In this document: in pieces, positions 46,690 to 46,996 of the stretch
Layout: the number at the start of each line of letters is the position of its first letter
Numbering within the stretch: the stretch's first letter is position 1
DNA from: Pelargonium nanum
Lineage: Eukaryota > Streptophyta > Magnoliopsida > Geraniales > Geraniaceae
Reading direction: 5' to 3'
Length of the DNA stretch: 46,996 nt
NCBI GenBank assembly: GCA_036897485.1
Contig: JAYMTF010000185.1
Location: forward strand, 1-46,996
The notes under the pieces: generated by a model
Databases searched by the model: none
Told to the model about the DNA's origin: nothing
Seen by the model: only the letters and a program-made list of their open reading frames with translations
Made by a program: the position numbers and the translations under genes

Positions 46690-46996
46690 TAATAGGGTCT
46701 AAGGCCTTGTTTGGTTCCTCTACTTCAAAGTCTACATAGGTAAAATGTCTATTGAGGTAGCTGAAAGTAGTTTTAATGTTTATAAAGAATCAGAGTTTTG
46801 TTTGGTAAAATAATGTCTAGAAGGAGTTTGAGAAATTTTGTATTGTTTGGTAAAATTGTCTAAAATGAGGGGTATTAATATGAAATGACCAAATCGCCCT
46901 TCATTATCCATTTGGGGGTAGTATGACATTTGGGAGTAGTAATTATCCATCTAATATGAAAATAAATTATATTATCAGATAATATAACAAACTAGG
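46690..46996. repeat. MITE-like sequence running off the window edge
   Basis: Starting near GGTCTAAGGCCTTGTTTGGTT, this AT-rich stretch has TTGTTTGGT at three places (about 46707, 46798, 46844). CCTTGTTTGG starts are typical of plant PIF/Harbinger and hAT MITEs. The right end is not in the window, so neither target duplication nor family can be tested. Confidence 0.4.

Noticed and set aside
1..46996. CRISPR arrays, operons, ribosome binding sites
   Set aside because: The window is eukaryotic nuclear DNA, and no regular spacer-repeat array was seen.

Overview
The window is nuclear DNA from a flowering plant, very probably a eudicot. Genes are split into many short exons by AT-rich GT-AG introns, promoters carry plant motifs (telo-box, G-box), and plant-type SINE, LTR and Mutator-like insertions lie between and inside genes. 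The predicted proteins are the usual plant forms of their families. The species cannot be fixed from the sequence; a rosid is my guess and rests on impression only.

Layout, left to right: (1) 401-9168 (+), a 29-exon glycoside hydrolase family 38 alpha-mannosidase. (2) 9169-11503, a transposon-rich spacer holding a Mutator-like element of about 1 kb with long inverted termini and a SINE-like insertion. (3) 11504-23033 (+), a second, tandem 29-exon alpha-mannosidase with the same exon phases. (4) 24555-29633 (+), a 9-exon RING-finger protein of the RNF10 type. (5) 30214-31359 (-), a J-like protein with a DUF3444 domain and no HPD motif, probably with a leader intron of about 1 kb. (6) 33565-37667 (+), an 11-exon sialyltransferase-like (GT29) Golgi protein. 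(7) 38701-39187 (+), a small plastid protein related to LIR1/CCL that looks internally shortened. (8) 40202-40768 (-), an intronless Cgr1/CCDC86-type ribosome-biogenesis protein. (9) 41719-45650 (-), a 13-exon monofunctional plastid aspartate kinase.

The genes do not form one pathway. The order alpha-mannosidase, RING protein, LIR1/CCL matches what I remember of the Arabidopsis At3g26720-At3g26730-At3g26740 segment. An alpha-mannosidase (At5g13980) and an aspartate kinase (At5g14060) are also near neighbours on Arabidopsis chromosome 5. The window may therefore keep an ancestral block that was later split between two Arabidopsis duplicates. This is inference from remembered locus numbers.

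I rebuilt exon chains codon by codon. All nine genes give open, in-frame proteins: 1028, 1020, 761, 381, 478, 109, 188 and about 566 residues for the genes in order, with the two mannosidases first. The points most worth a second look are: the tandem mannosidase copy with Trp-to-Cys at a conserved active-site position and two non-canonical GC-AG introns; the unusually high number of GC donors (three or four in about 88 introns); the J protein without HPD; the LIR1-like gene lacking one of its two signature motifs; and several SINE, LTR and MULE insertions with readable target-site duplications. I saw no clearly new biological system.
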